10,256 nt of DNA from the NCBI GenBank assembly GCA_026991215.1, contig JALXBY010000364.1, positions 1-10,256 of the forward strand. Reading direction: 5' to 3'. The stretch's first letter is position 1. Every line of letters starts with the position of its first letter. This document shows, piece by piece, positions 1-6,042 of this stretch. The translations under genes were made by a program, and so were the position numbers. The notes beneath the pieces are model-generated. The model did not search any database. It was not told where the DNA came from and worked only from the letters and a program-made list of their open reading frames with translations. Origin of the DNA: Anaerolineales bacterium (GTDB lineage Bacteria > Chloroflexota > Anaerolineae > Anaerolineales > DRMV01).

Positions 1-801
1 GCGCAGGGTCAGGCGGGGGGCGCGGGCGGCCTGCAGCCCGGCCTGCTGCACCGAAACCGGACGGATGCGCGCGGGGTCAAACCCAAAGCGCCGGGCCACG
101 GCCAGGCCAAACGCGTGCTTGGTCATGCAGCGGGAGGCCACCACATGGTACAGGCCCTGCAGACCCCGACGCAGCATCAAAAGCAGCAACTGGGCCAGGT
201 GGTTGGCCAGCAGGGGGCAGAACCACACATCGGCAAAGCCGGGGATATCCTCCCGGCCCGATTGCAACTGCTGGAGGAACCACTCGGCCAGGCTGCGCCG
301 GCCGGAAAGACTCCACCCAAAGAAATTGACCCGGGCAATCAACGCCTGGGGGTAGGCCTGCTGTACCCGCCGTTCCGCCTCCAGTTTGGTGCGCCCATAG
401 ACGCTCAGGGGTCGGGGTTCGTCGTCTTCGGTGTATTCACCCCGGGCGCCGTCGAAAACGGCATCGGTGGAAATGTGCACGAAAGGCACCCCCGCGGCCG
501 CGGCCCGGCGGGCCAGTTGTTCGGGAAGCCAGGTGTTCACCCGGTACGCGGTCTCGGGGTCGCGCTCGCACTGGTCCACCAGGGCCAGGGCCGCGGTATG
601 GAACACGGCCTGGGGCCTGGCCCAGCGCCAGGCCCGGTCCAGGAACGCGGGGTCGGTCAGGTCCCCCTGGAGCACGGGGAAGGGCGCGTGCGGCAGGGGA
701 TGCCGGCGGGCCGTACCCCGGACGTCCCAACCCAGGTGCAGGGCCTCCCAGGTCAGGTGCAGGCCCAACAGCCCGCTGACGCCGGTAATCCACACCCGCA
801 T
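1..801 (-). CDS. dTDP-4-dehydrorhamnose reductase-like SDR (RmlD family), 3' end cut by window
   Basis: The frame is open from an ATG at 801 to the window edge: 267 codons with no stop, so a short C-terminal part is missing. It is an extended short-chain dehydrogenase of the RmlD type. The N-terminal NAD(P)-binding glycine motif is GVSGLLG (residues 7-13). STDAVFDG (111-118) closely matches the RmlD STDxVFDG signature, and the catalytic YxxxK is Y135-GRT-K139. The stretch RVNFFGW (157-163) fits the substrate side. Family members reduce dTDP-4-keto-rhamnose or related nucleotide sugars in the cytoplasm, for cell-surface polysaccharide. The exact substrate cannot be told, and no rmlA, B or C gene is in view. 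The start lies only 2 nt after the phosphoesterase stop with a poor Shine-Dalgarno of its own, so it is probably translationally coupled. Family assignment is firm; specificity is inferred. Confidence 0.85.
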   Translation of the reverse strand, partial: MRVWITGVSGLLGLHLTWEALHLGWDVRGTARRHPLPHAPFPVLQGDLTDPAFLDRAWRWARPQAVFHTAALALVDQCERDPETAYRVNTWLPEQLARRAAAAGVPFVHISTDAVFDGARGEYTEDDEPRPLSVYGRTKLEAERRVQQAYPQALIARVNFFGWSLSGRRSLAEWFLQQLQSGREDIPGFADVWFCPLLANHLAQLLLLMLRRGLQGLYHVVASRCMTKHAFGLAVARRFGFDPARIRPVSVQQAGLQAARAPRLTLR

Positions 802-803
802 GG

Positions 804-1541
804 TCACCAACCGTAGGCCAGCCGCAGGGCATGCTTCCGGGGCAGGCCCGCGGCCAGGATTTTCTCCTGCACCGCGTGGACGTCGTATTCCACCCGGTGC
901 CAGGTCCAGCGCTGGGTTTCGGGTTCGAAGATGGCATAAGCGGCCCGGGGGTCGCCGTCACGGGGCTGGCCCACGGAGCCAGGGTTGAACAGGCTCCCCT
1001 GGGGCACGGTGCAGGTCGCGCCATCCCCTTCGGGCACCCAGCGGGCCACCTGGCCGTCTTCTCCACGCACGTAGGCCAGGGGGATGTGGGTATGGCCGAA
1101 GCACCCCCAGGTGGTCTCCAGCCGGTCGATGCTGGCCCGGGCCTGCTCTGGCGAAAGCAGATACTCCTCCAGGGGCGCCCGCAGGGAGCCGTGGACTAAG
1201 GTCACGTCGTACTCCTTCAAGACCACCTGGGGCGGGTTGCCGGCCAGGAAGTTCAGGGCGTCCTCGGAAAGTTGTTCCCGGGTCCAGAGCAGCGCGGTGC
1301 GGGCCGCGGTGTTGAACCAGGCCAGGTCCAGCCGGCCGACCACCGCGGCGTCGTGGTTCCCCATCAGGCAGACCAGGTTGGGCAGGCTCCGCACCCGTTC
1401 CACGCAGGCCTGGGGGTCCGGGCCGTAGCCCACCAGGTCGCCCAGGCACCAGTACCCATCCACCGGTCCGGCATGGGCCAGCACCGCCTCCAGCGCGGTC
1501 AGGTTGCCGTGGACGTCGGAAAAGACCAGGATGCGGGTCAT
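804..1541 (-). CDS. Calcineurin-like metallophosphoesterase (YfcE/MJ0936-type phosphodiesterase)
   Basis: This 245-residue cytoplasmic protein carries the full two-metal phosphoesterase motif set: DVH (D9, H11), GDLVGYGPDP (34-43), GNHD (61-64), VHGS and GHTH. The GYGPDP form is typical of the MJ0936/YfcE-like phosphodiesterases, which hydrolyse phosphodiester substrates with Mn or similar metals; the in-vivo substrate is unknown for most. The start at 1541 was chosen because the frame upstream lacks homology and overlaps the DUF951 gene, while a strong GGAGG-rich site sits just before this ATG and SDVHGN begins at residue 8, as usual for the family. Its start lies 1 nt after the DUF951 stop and its stop lies 2 nt before the rmlD-like start, so the three genes look like one translational unit. 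Confidence 0.9.
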   Translation of the reverse strand: MTRILVFSDVHGNLTALEAVLAHAGPVDGYWCLGDLVGYGPDPQACVERVRSLPNLVCLMGNHDAAVVGRLDLAWFNTAARTALLWTREQLSEDALNFLAGNPPQVVLKEYDVTLVHGSLRAPLEEYLLSPEQARASIDRLETTWGCFGHTHIPLAYVRGEDGQVARWVPEGDGATCTVPQGSLFNPGSVGQPRDGDPRAAYAIFEPETQRWTWHRVEYDVHAVQEKILAAGLPRKHALRLAYGW

Positions 1542-1542
1542 G

Positions 1543-1770
1543 TCACCCCTCCTCCCTCCCCGGCGGCGGGAAGGCCTGTTTGAGCCGCTGGGCCACCCGA
1601 CGTCGGGGGAGGAAAATGCGTCGTCCGCACTTGGTGCATTGTAACCGCAAGTCCGCACCCAGGCGCACGACCAGCCAGACGTCGTTCCCGCAAGGATGGG
1701 GTTTGCGCAACTGCACCCGCCAGCCGGGTTCCAGGTTGAGCACGATTTCCCAGGCCCGTTTGCGGTCCAT
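1543..1770 (-). CDS. DUF951 family small zinc-ribbon-like protein
   Basis: A 75-residue basic protein. The core GxDIxLKxPHPCG-like region appears as LRKPHPCG (residues 21-28), followed by LGADLRLQCTKCGRRIFLPR (38-57). This matches the DUF951 family, small proteins of unknown function found in Firmicutes, Chloroflexota and others. Cysteines at 27, 45 and 48 suggest metal binding. The ATG at 1770 has GGAGG five bases upstream. The gene lies 60 nt downstream of comEA and 1 nt upstream of the phosphoesterase start. The last residues are basic and acidic low-complexity and probably disordered. No function is proposed; a nucleic-acid or ribosome-related role would be only a guess from its size, charge and CxxC motif. 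Confidence 0.85.
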   Translation of the reverse strand: MDRKRAWEIVLNLEPGWRVQLRKPHPCGNDVWLVVRLGADLRLQCTKCGRRIFLPRRRVAQRLKQAFPPPGREEG

Positions 1771-1803
1771 GGCCGCCTCCGGCGGGGGAAGGATAGGATA
1801 AGG

Positions 1804-1822
1804 CCCCGCATGGCCCGCGGGG
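1804..1822 (-). terminator. Hairpin between comEA and DUF951 gene, doubtful terminator
   Basis: A 6-bp perfect GC stem (1804-1809 with 1817-1822, 7-nt loop) lies just after the comEA stop. On the minus strand it is followed by a pyrimidine-rich stretch but not by a T-run. It could attenuate or process the transcript. In DNA this GC-rich a short stem can arise by chance. Confidence 0.2.
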
Positions 1823-1830
1823 TGCCGGTC

Positions 1831-2439
1831 CTATGGCACTTCCACAAAAATGTAGGGCCGGATTTTCTCCAGAAGCACGGGGCCGATGCCTTTGACCTCC
1901 AGCAATTGCTCGATGGACGTAAAGGGGCCGTTGGCCTCCCGATAGGCCACGATGCGCTGAGCCAGAGTAGGACCGATGCCGGGCAGGGCTTCCAGCTCCT
2001 GGGCGGTGGCCGTGTTGATGTTGATTTTCAAGGCTTCGGGGGAAGCCGCAGGGGTTGCGGCCCCCGCGAGCGCGGGCGGCTGGGGCGTGCTTCGGCGGGG
2101 CACCCGGACCTGTTCGCCATCCTGCAACCGGCGGGCCAGGTTGAGGCGTTCCAGGTCCGCGTCCTCGGTGGGGCCGCCGGCGGCTTGCAGGGCATCCTGC
2201 ACCCGGCTTCCTGGGGGCAGGGCGTACACCCCAGGCCGCGCGACCGCACCGGTCACGTGCACCTGCAGGGCCGCGGGCGTGACCGTGACGATGCGGATTG
2301 GCTCCCCCGGCGGCACCCGCAGGGTCAGCCACAGGGCCTCCAGGAGAATCACGCCCAGGAGCACCCCCACCACGACGCCAAAGGCCAGGTCCCACCAGCG
2401 GGGGGCGCGCTGTGACGGGGAAGCCTTCGACGTCGCCAT
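1831..2439 (-). CDS. comEA: ComEA family competence DNA-binding protein
   Basis: This 202-residue protein has the classic ComEA layout: a short cytoplasmic N-terminus, one membrane segment (about 17-39), an SLBB/soluble-ligand-binding domain (about 57-114, VTGAVARPGVYALPPGSRV-type core), a Pro/Ala linker (115-136), and a C-terminal double helix-hairpin-helix (138-202). The last contains ININTA (139-144), LPGIG (152-156) and VKGIG (182-186). ComEA binds incoming double-stranded DNA outside the cell membrane and passes it to the ComEC channel during natural transformation. The ATG at 2439 follows the ruvC stop by only 3 nt and has GGAGGGG seven bases upstream. comEC is not seen in the window; dprA, another transformation gene, lies at 7430 on the other strand. 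Family assignment is secure. Confidence 0.95.
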   Translation of the reverse strand: MATSKASPSQRAPRWWDLAFGVVVGVLLGVILLEALWLTLRVPPGEPIRIVTVTPAALQVHVTGAVARPGVYALPPGSRVQDALQAAGGPTEDADLERLNLARRLQDGEQVRVPRRSTPQPPALAGAATPAASPEALKININTATAQELEALPGIGPTLAQRIVAYREANGPFTSIEQLLEVKGIGPVLLEKIRPYIFVEVP

Positions 2440-2442
2440 GGT

Positions 2443-2940
2443 CTACCCCTCCGGTTGGGCCAGCCAGCGGTGGCGGGCGTGGCACAGGGCCACGGCTAAG
2501 GCGTCGGCTGCGTCGTCGGGGCTGGGGGGCCGGGCCAGGCCCAGGAGCAAAGCGACCATCCGTTGCACCTGGGCTTTGGGCGCGGCGCCGTACCCCGTCA
2601 GCGTTTGCTTGACCACGTTGGGCGTGTACTCGAACACCGGGACCCCCTGTTGCGCCAGGGCTAAAAGCAACACCCCGCGCGCCTGCCCCACCTGAAAGGC
2701 CGTCCGCACGTTCTTCTGGAAGAAAATCTGCTCCACCGCGGCCTCGTGGGGGGAAAAACGCATGAGCAGGTCCAGGACCTGCTCATGCAAACGGCGCAAC
2801 CGTTCCGGCAGGGCCACGCGAGACGGCGTCCGCAGCACGCCATAGTCCAGCACCCGCAGCCCGTGGCCATCAGTTTCCAGGAAGGCGTACCCGGTCAGGG
2901 CCAGGCCGGGGTCGAAGCCCGCAATACGCAGTACGTCCAT
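2443..2940 (-). CDS. ruvC: Crossover junction endodeoxyribonuclease RuvC
   Basis: RuvC resolves Holliday junctions with RuvAB during recombinational repair. The 165-residue product has the four expected acidic catalytic positions: D10 in GFDPGLALTGYA, E70 in AVEQIFF, and D143 and D146 in DDAADALAVALCH. This mirrors the E. coli D7/E66/D138/D141 pattern. Length is close to the normal range. I chose the ATG at 2940 because the protein then begins close to the first beta strand. A GTG at 2979 would add 13 residues encoded partly by the heptamer repeat, which is unlikely. No good Shine-Dalgarno precedes 2940, so the start is less certain than the gene. It follows yebC, a common pairing, but ruvA and ruvB do not follow: comEA takes their place. 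Confidence 0.95.
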   Translation of the reverse strand: MDVLRIAGFDPGLALTGYAFLETDGHGLRVLDYGVLRTPSRVALPERLRRLHEQVLDLLMRFSPHEAAVEQIFFQKNVRTAFQVGQARGVLLLALAQQGVPVFEYTPNVVKQTLTGYGAAPKAQVQRMVALLLGLARPPSPDDAADALAVALCHARHRWLAQPEG

Positions 2941-2973
2941 GGGGGTTTCGCAGTGCGCGGTCCGCAATCCGCT

Positions 2974-3022
2974 GACCACCGACAGCCGACCGCTGACTGC
3001 CGACTGCAGACCACCGACGGCC
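2974..3022 (+). repeat. GAC-phased heptamer tandem array, short copy
   Basis: Seven consecutive 7-bp units each begin with GAC (consensus GAC-N4, units such as GACCACC, GACTGCC, GACGGCC). Two degenerate units lie to the left (2960-2973). The array sits between yebC and ruvC and is more degenerate than the copy at 8534-8638, but shares its unit length, the GAC phase and the exact unit GACCACC. Function unknown. Confidence 0.7.
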
Positions 3023-3034
3023 GCCCGCGCCCTT

Positions 3035-3790
3035 TCAGGCCGCCTCGTACTGGGCCACGGCCTCTTCGGTGATGTCCAGGGTGGAGTAGACTTCCTGGAC
3101 GTCGTCGTGGTCTTCCAGGATTTCGATGAGCCGCAGCACCTGGGCGGCCTGTTCAGGGGGCAGGGTGAGTTTCTGTTTGGGCACCATCTTCAGGCCGGCC
3201 TCGTCGGGCTTGATGCCCGCCTGCTCCAGCGCGTCGCTGATGGCCTTGAAGGCCTGTACCGGCCCATAGATTTCGATGTATTCCTCGTCGAACTGCACGT
3301 CGTCCGCGCCGGCTTCGATGGCCAGTTCCAGGATGGCGTCCGGGTCCTGGCCCTGGGCCGGGATGGAGAAGTAAGCCATGCGCTCGAACTGCCAGGCCAC
3401 GGAGCCGGACTCGGCCAGGGTGCCGCCGTGCTTGCTCAACAGGTGCCGCAGTTCCGAGACCGTGCGGTTGCGGTTGTCGGTGACGCAGTAAATCATCAGG
3501 GCCACGCCGTGGGGCGCGTAACCTTCGTAGTACACTTCTTCCAGCCGGCCGCCGCTGGTGTCCTCGCCCGTCCCGCGTTTGATGGCCCGGATGATGTTTT
3601 CCTTGGGCATGTTGTGGGCCTTGGCCCGTTCGATGGCCATGCGCAGCCGCGGATTGAGTTCCGGGTCGCCCCCGCCTTCCCGGGCCGCGATGATGATTTC
3701 CCGGGTCAGCCGGGTGAAGAGCTTGCCCCGCTTGGCGTCCATCGCGGTCTTGCGCCGCTGAATGTTCTTCCATTTCGAATGGCCGGCCAT
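3035..3790 (-). CDS. YebC/PmpR family regulator (TACO1-like)
   Basis: The 251-residue product begins with the family hallmark MAGHSKWKNIQRRK and continues with KRGKLFTRLTREI. It also has the internal signatures NPRLRMAIERAK, NMPKENIIRAIKRGTG and YEGYAPHGVALM, and a C-terminal acidic domain. Length matches the family. YebC proteins are reported as transcriptional regulators (PmpR) and, in bacteria and mitochondria (TACO1), as factors that help ribosomes through difficult proline-rich stretches. Which role applies here is not visible. The ATG at 3790 has GGAGG nine bases upstream; the 42-residue upstream extension shows no family similarity and would cross the promoter. It is the first gene of the leftward gene group. 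Confidence 0.95.
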   Translation of the reverse strand: MAGHSKWKNIQRRKTAMDAKRGKLFTRLTREIIIAAREGGGDPELNPRLRMAIERAKAHNMPKENIIRAIKRGTGEDTSGGRLEEVYYEGYAPHGVALMIYCVTDNRNRTVSELRHLLSKHGGTLAESGSVAWQFERMAYFSIPAQGQDPDAILELAIEAGADDVQFDEEYIEIYGPVQAFKAISDALEQAGIKPDEAGLKMVPKQKLTLPPEQAAQVLRLIEILEDHDDVQEVYSTLDITEEAVAQYEAA

Positions 3791-3826
3791 GGTCCGTTCC
3801 CTCCATCCGGGTTGGTTGGTGGTTTC

Positions 3827-3832
3827 ATTATA
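3827..3832 (-). promoter_or_regulatory. TATAAT -10 box upstream of yebC
   Basis: A perfect TATAAT reads on the minus strand in the only AT-rich patch of the 125-nt divergent gap, which would put the start of transcription about 30 nt before the yebC ATG. The -35 region is poor: the best hexamer at 16-18 bp spacing matches TTGACA at about half its positions. Confidence 0.5.
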
Positions 3833-3915
3833 CAACACGGTCCTGCGCCCTGTTCGGCCCCCTGGTGCGGGTAAAATGGTGCCGGGCCTTTGACCATCCC
3901 TCGAGGAGGCGTGCA

Positions 3916-5937
3916 ATGCTCACCCTGGTGGAAAAGATCCTGTTTGCCCTGGCCGTGCTCGCGGCCGTGGGCTTTGGCTGGCGGACCTGGCGCCAGGCGT
4001 TGGAGAACGTCCTGCAAGGCCAGGGGGAACTGGACTTCGACCTGGCCCGCCGGCGGTTGGCCCATGCCCTGAAGGAATGGGTGACCCTGCGCCGGGTCTT
4101 CCGGATGCGCCCGGGCGTGGCCCTGCTCCACGGCTTCGTGGCCTGGGCCTTCATGGTGTACCTGTTGGTCAACGTGGGGGATGTGCTGGAAGGCTACATC
4201 CCCGACTTTCGTTTTCTGGGCACGGGTGTGATTGGCGGCCTGTACCGGCTGGTGGCCGACGTGCTCAGCGTGGCCGCGCTGGTGGGCATGGCCGCGCTGT
4301 TGCTGCGGCGCTTCGTGTTCAAAAGCCCGGTGCTCTTCGTGCGGGAAGACGTGCTCCTGCACGAAAAGGCCCGGGCCTCGGGCATTCAGAAGGATTCCCT
4401 CATCGTGGGTGTGTTCATCCTGCTGCACGTGGGGGCCCGCTTCGTGGGTCAGAGTTTCCGCATCGCGCGGGAAGGCCCGGACCCCTGGCAGCCCTTTGCC
4501 AACGGGCTGGCGGCCCTGTGGCAGGGCCTTTCCCCCACCGCGGTGGTCGTGGGTGAGCATCTGGGCTTTTGGCTGGCCTTGGGGTTGATTCTCCTCTTCA
4601 TCCCCTACTTCCCTCGCTCCAAGCACTTCCACCTGGTGGCCGCGTTCTTCAACTTCCTCTTCCAGCCGGAACGACCCTCCTACGGCGCGCTGGACGCCCT
4701 GGACTTCGAGGACGAAAGCATCGAGCAGTTCGGGGCCAGCACCCTCAAGGACCTTTCCAAAAAGCAACTGCTGGACGCCTATGCCTGCATCATGTGCATG
4801 CGCTGCCAGCAGATGTGCCCGGCCTACAGCACGGGCAAGGTCCTTTCCCCCGCGGCGCTGGAAATCAACAAGCGCTATCTCTTCAACGACGTGCTTTTGG
4901 GCGCGAAGTCCAGGGAAGACGTGTTCAACCTGCCCCTGGTGGAAGCCGTCATTCCGCCGGAGGCCCTCTGGGCCTGCACCGCGTGCGGCGCGTGCGTCGA
5001 GGTCTGCCCGGTGGGCAACGAACCCATGCGGGACATTCTGGACATCCGCCGGGCCCAGGTGCTCATGGAAAGCGACTTCCCCGAACAGTGGCAGACCGCG
5101 TACCGGGGCATGGAGACCGTGGGCAACCCGTGGAACATCGCACCCGAGGACCGGCTCAAATGGACCCAGGGCCTGGACGTGCCGGTCCCCACGGTGGACG
5201 AGAACCCGGACTACGAAGTCCTCTGGTGGGTGGGCTGCGCGCCGGCCACCGAACCCCGGGCCCAGCGGGCCGCCCGGGCCTTTGCCAAAATCTTGCACCA
5301 GGCCGGGGTGAACTTCGCGGTGCTGGGCACCCGCGAGCGCTGCACCGGCGACGCGGCCCGGCGTTCGGGCAACGAGTACCTTTTCTACGAACTGGCCCTG
5401 ACCAACGTGGAAACCCTCAACGACGTGGGCGCGGACAGGAAACGCATCGTCACCATGTGCCCCCACTGTCTGCACACCCTCAAGAACGAATACCCCGCCT
5501 TTGGCGGGCAGTACGAGGTGGTGCATCACACCCAGTTCATCCAGGAACTCATCCAGCAGGGCAAACTGCGCCTTTCGCCGGAGACGCGCGAGGCCATCAC
5601 CTACCACGACCCCTGCTTCCTGGGCCGGTACAACCGGGTGTTCGACGAACCCCGCTTCGTGGTCAAGCAACTGGGGAACCTGAACGAAATGGCCCTGCAC
5701 GGGACCAAGTCCTTCTGTTGCGGCGCGGGCGGCGCGCAAATCTGGAAGGAAGAGGCCGAAGGCACGGACCGCATCAACCACACCCGCTTCCGCCAGGCCC
5801 AGGCCACCGGCGCCAAGACCCTGGCCGTGGCCTGCCCCTTCTGCATGATCATGCTGGACGACGCCCGCCGCGACCTCAAGGCCGAGGACATGCAGGTGCG
5901 GGACATCGCGGAACTCGTGGCCGACGGCCTGGCCTGA
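3916..5937 (+). CDS. Membrane-anchored Fe-S oxidoreductase, FadF/HdrD-like (probable ETF:quinone oxidoreductase)
   Basis: The 673-residue protein has an N-terminal membrane domain with about five helices (roughly 5-24, 72-92, 104-130, 158-178, 211-234). These contain histidines such as H72 that could bind b-heme, as in NarI-like domains. Next come two [4Fe-4S] motifs, C291-x2-C294-x2-C297-x3-C301-P and C354-x2-C357-x2-C360-x3-C364-P. Two CCG-type cysteine domains follow: C441, C476, C515-P-H-C518, then C567, C601-C602-G, C640-P-F-C643. In the first CCG domain the doublet is reduced to RCTGD. This is the architecture of FadF/EtfQO-like and HdrD-like proteins, which pass electrons from electron transfer flavoprotein or a thiol/disulfide couple to menaquinone. 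No etfAB or acyl-CoA dehydrogenase is in view, so the partner is inferred. The ATG at 3916 has GAGGAGG upstream; an in-frame start at 3865 lacks support. Confidence 0.88.
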   Translation: MLTLVEKILFALAVLAAVGFGWRTWRQALENVLQGQGELDFDLARRRLAHALKEWVTLRRVFRMRPGVALLHGFVAWAFMVYLLVNVGDVLEGYIPDFRFLGTGVIGGLYRLVADVLSVAALVGMAALLLRRFVFKSPVLFVREDVLLHEKARASGIQKDSLIVGVFILLHVGARFVGQSFRIAREGPDPWQPFANGLAALWQGLSPTAVVVGEHLGFWLALGLILLFIPYFPRSKHFHLVAAFFNFLFQPERPSYGALDALDFEDESIEQFGASTLKDLSKKQLLDAYACIMCMRCQQMCPAYSTGKVLSPAALEINKRYLFNDVLLGAKSREDVFNLPLVEAVIPPEALWACTACGACVEVCPVGNEPMRDILDIRRAQVLMESDFPEQWQTAYRGMETVGNPWNIAPEDRLKWTQGLDVPVPTVDENPDYEVLWWVGCAPATEPRAQRAARAFAKILHQAGVNFAVLGTRERCTGDAARRSGNEYLFYELALTNVETLNDVGADRKRIVTMCPHCLHTLKNEYPAFGGQYEVVHHTQFIQELIQQGKLRLSPETREAITYHDPCFLGRYNRVFDEPRFVVKQLGNLNEMALHGTKSFCCGAGGAQIWKEEAEGTDRINHTRFRQAQATGAKTLAVACPFCMIMLDDARRDLKAEDMQVRDIAELVADGLA

Positions 5938-5950
5938 ACCGGAACCCATC

Positions 5951-5971
5951 AGGCCCTGCCCGGCAGGGCTT
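5951..5971 (+). terminator. Hairpin after the Fe-S oxidoreductase gene
   Basis: A perfect 7-bp stem (5953-5959 with 5963-5969, 3-nt loop) is extended by a wobble pair and an A-T pair. It begins 14 nt after the stop codon. The trailing sequence is TTCCCCC, not a T-run, so termination would be weak. Confidence 0.35.
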
Positions 5972-5980
5972 CCCCCAACA

Positions 5981-6016
5981 TGGCCCCCGTCAAGGCCCGC
6001 TGCGGGCCGGGGGCCA
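5981..6016 (+). promoter_or_regulatory. Long bulged hairpin in the leader of the membrane fusion protein gene
   Basis: TGGCCCCC (5981-5988) pairs perfectly with 6009-6016, and GGCCCG (5994-5999) pairs with 6003-6008. This leaves a 3-nt loop and a 5-nt bulge (5989-5993), for 14 GC-rich base pairs in all. It ends 11 nt before the AGGAGG ribosome binding site, which leaves that site free. It may be a transcript-stabilising or attenuating element; there is no T-run after it. Confidence 0.35.
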
Positions 6017-6042
6017 ATTCCATGCATAGGAGGGAGAACCCC

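Noticed and set aside
65..988. Plus-strand open frames opposite the rmlD-like and phosphoesterase genes
   Set aside because: They lack ribosome sites and motifs, while the minus strand shows conserved SDR and phosphoesterase signatures over the same bases.
1638..1665. A third TGTAAC that could be an ECF -35 element
   Set aside because: It lies inside the DUF951 coding region and the bases 16 bp downstream are GGCGCA, not CGTT.
1542..1847. N-terminal extension of the phosphoesterase frame up to 1847
   Set aside because: It overlaps the whole DUF951 gene out of frame and has no family similarity; the ATG at 1541 with a strong ribosome site begins right at the phosphoesterase fold.
3872..3877. 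TAAAAT as a -10 box for the Fe-S oxidoreductase gene on the plus strand
   Set aside because: No recognisable -35 lies 16-18 bp upstream and there is no extended -10; too weak to list as a promoter, although some promoter must be in this gap.
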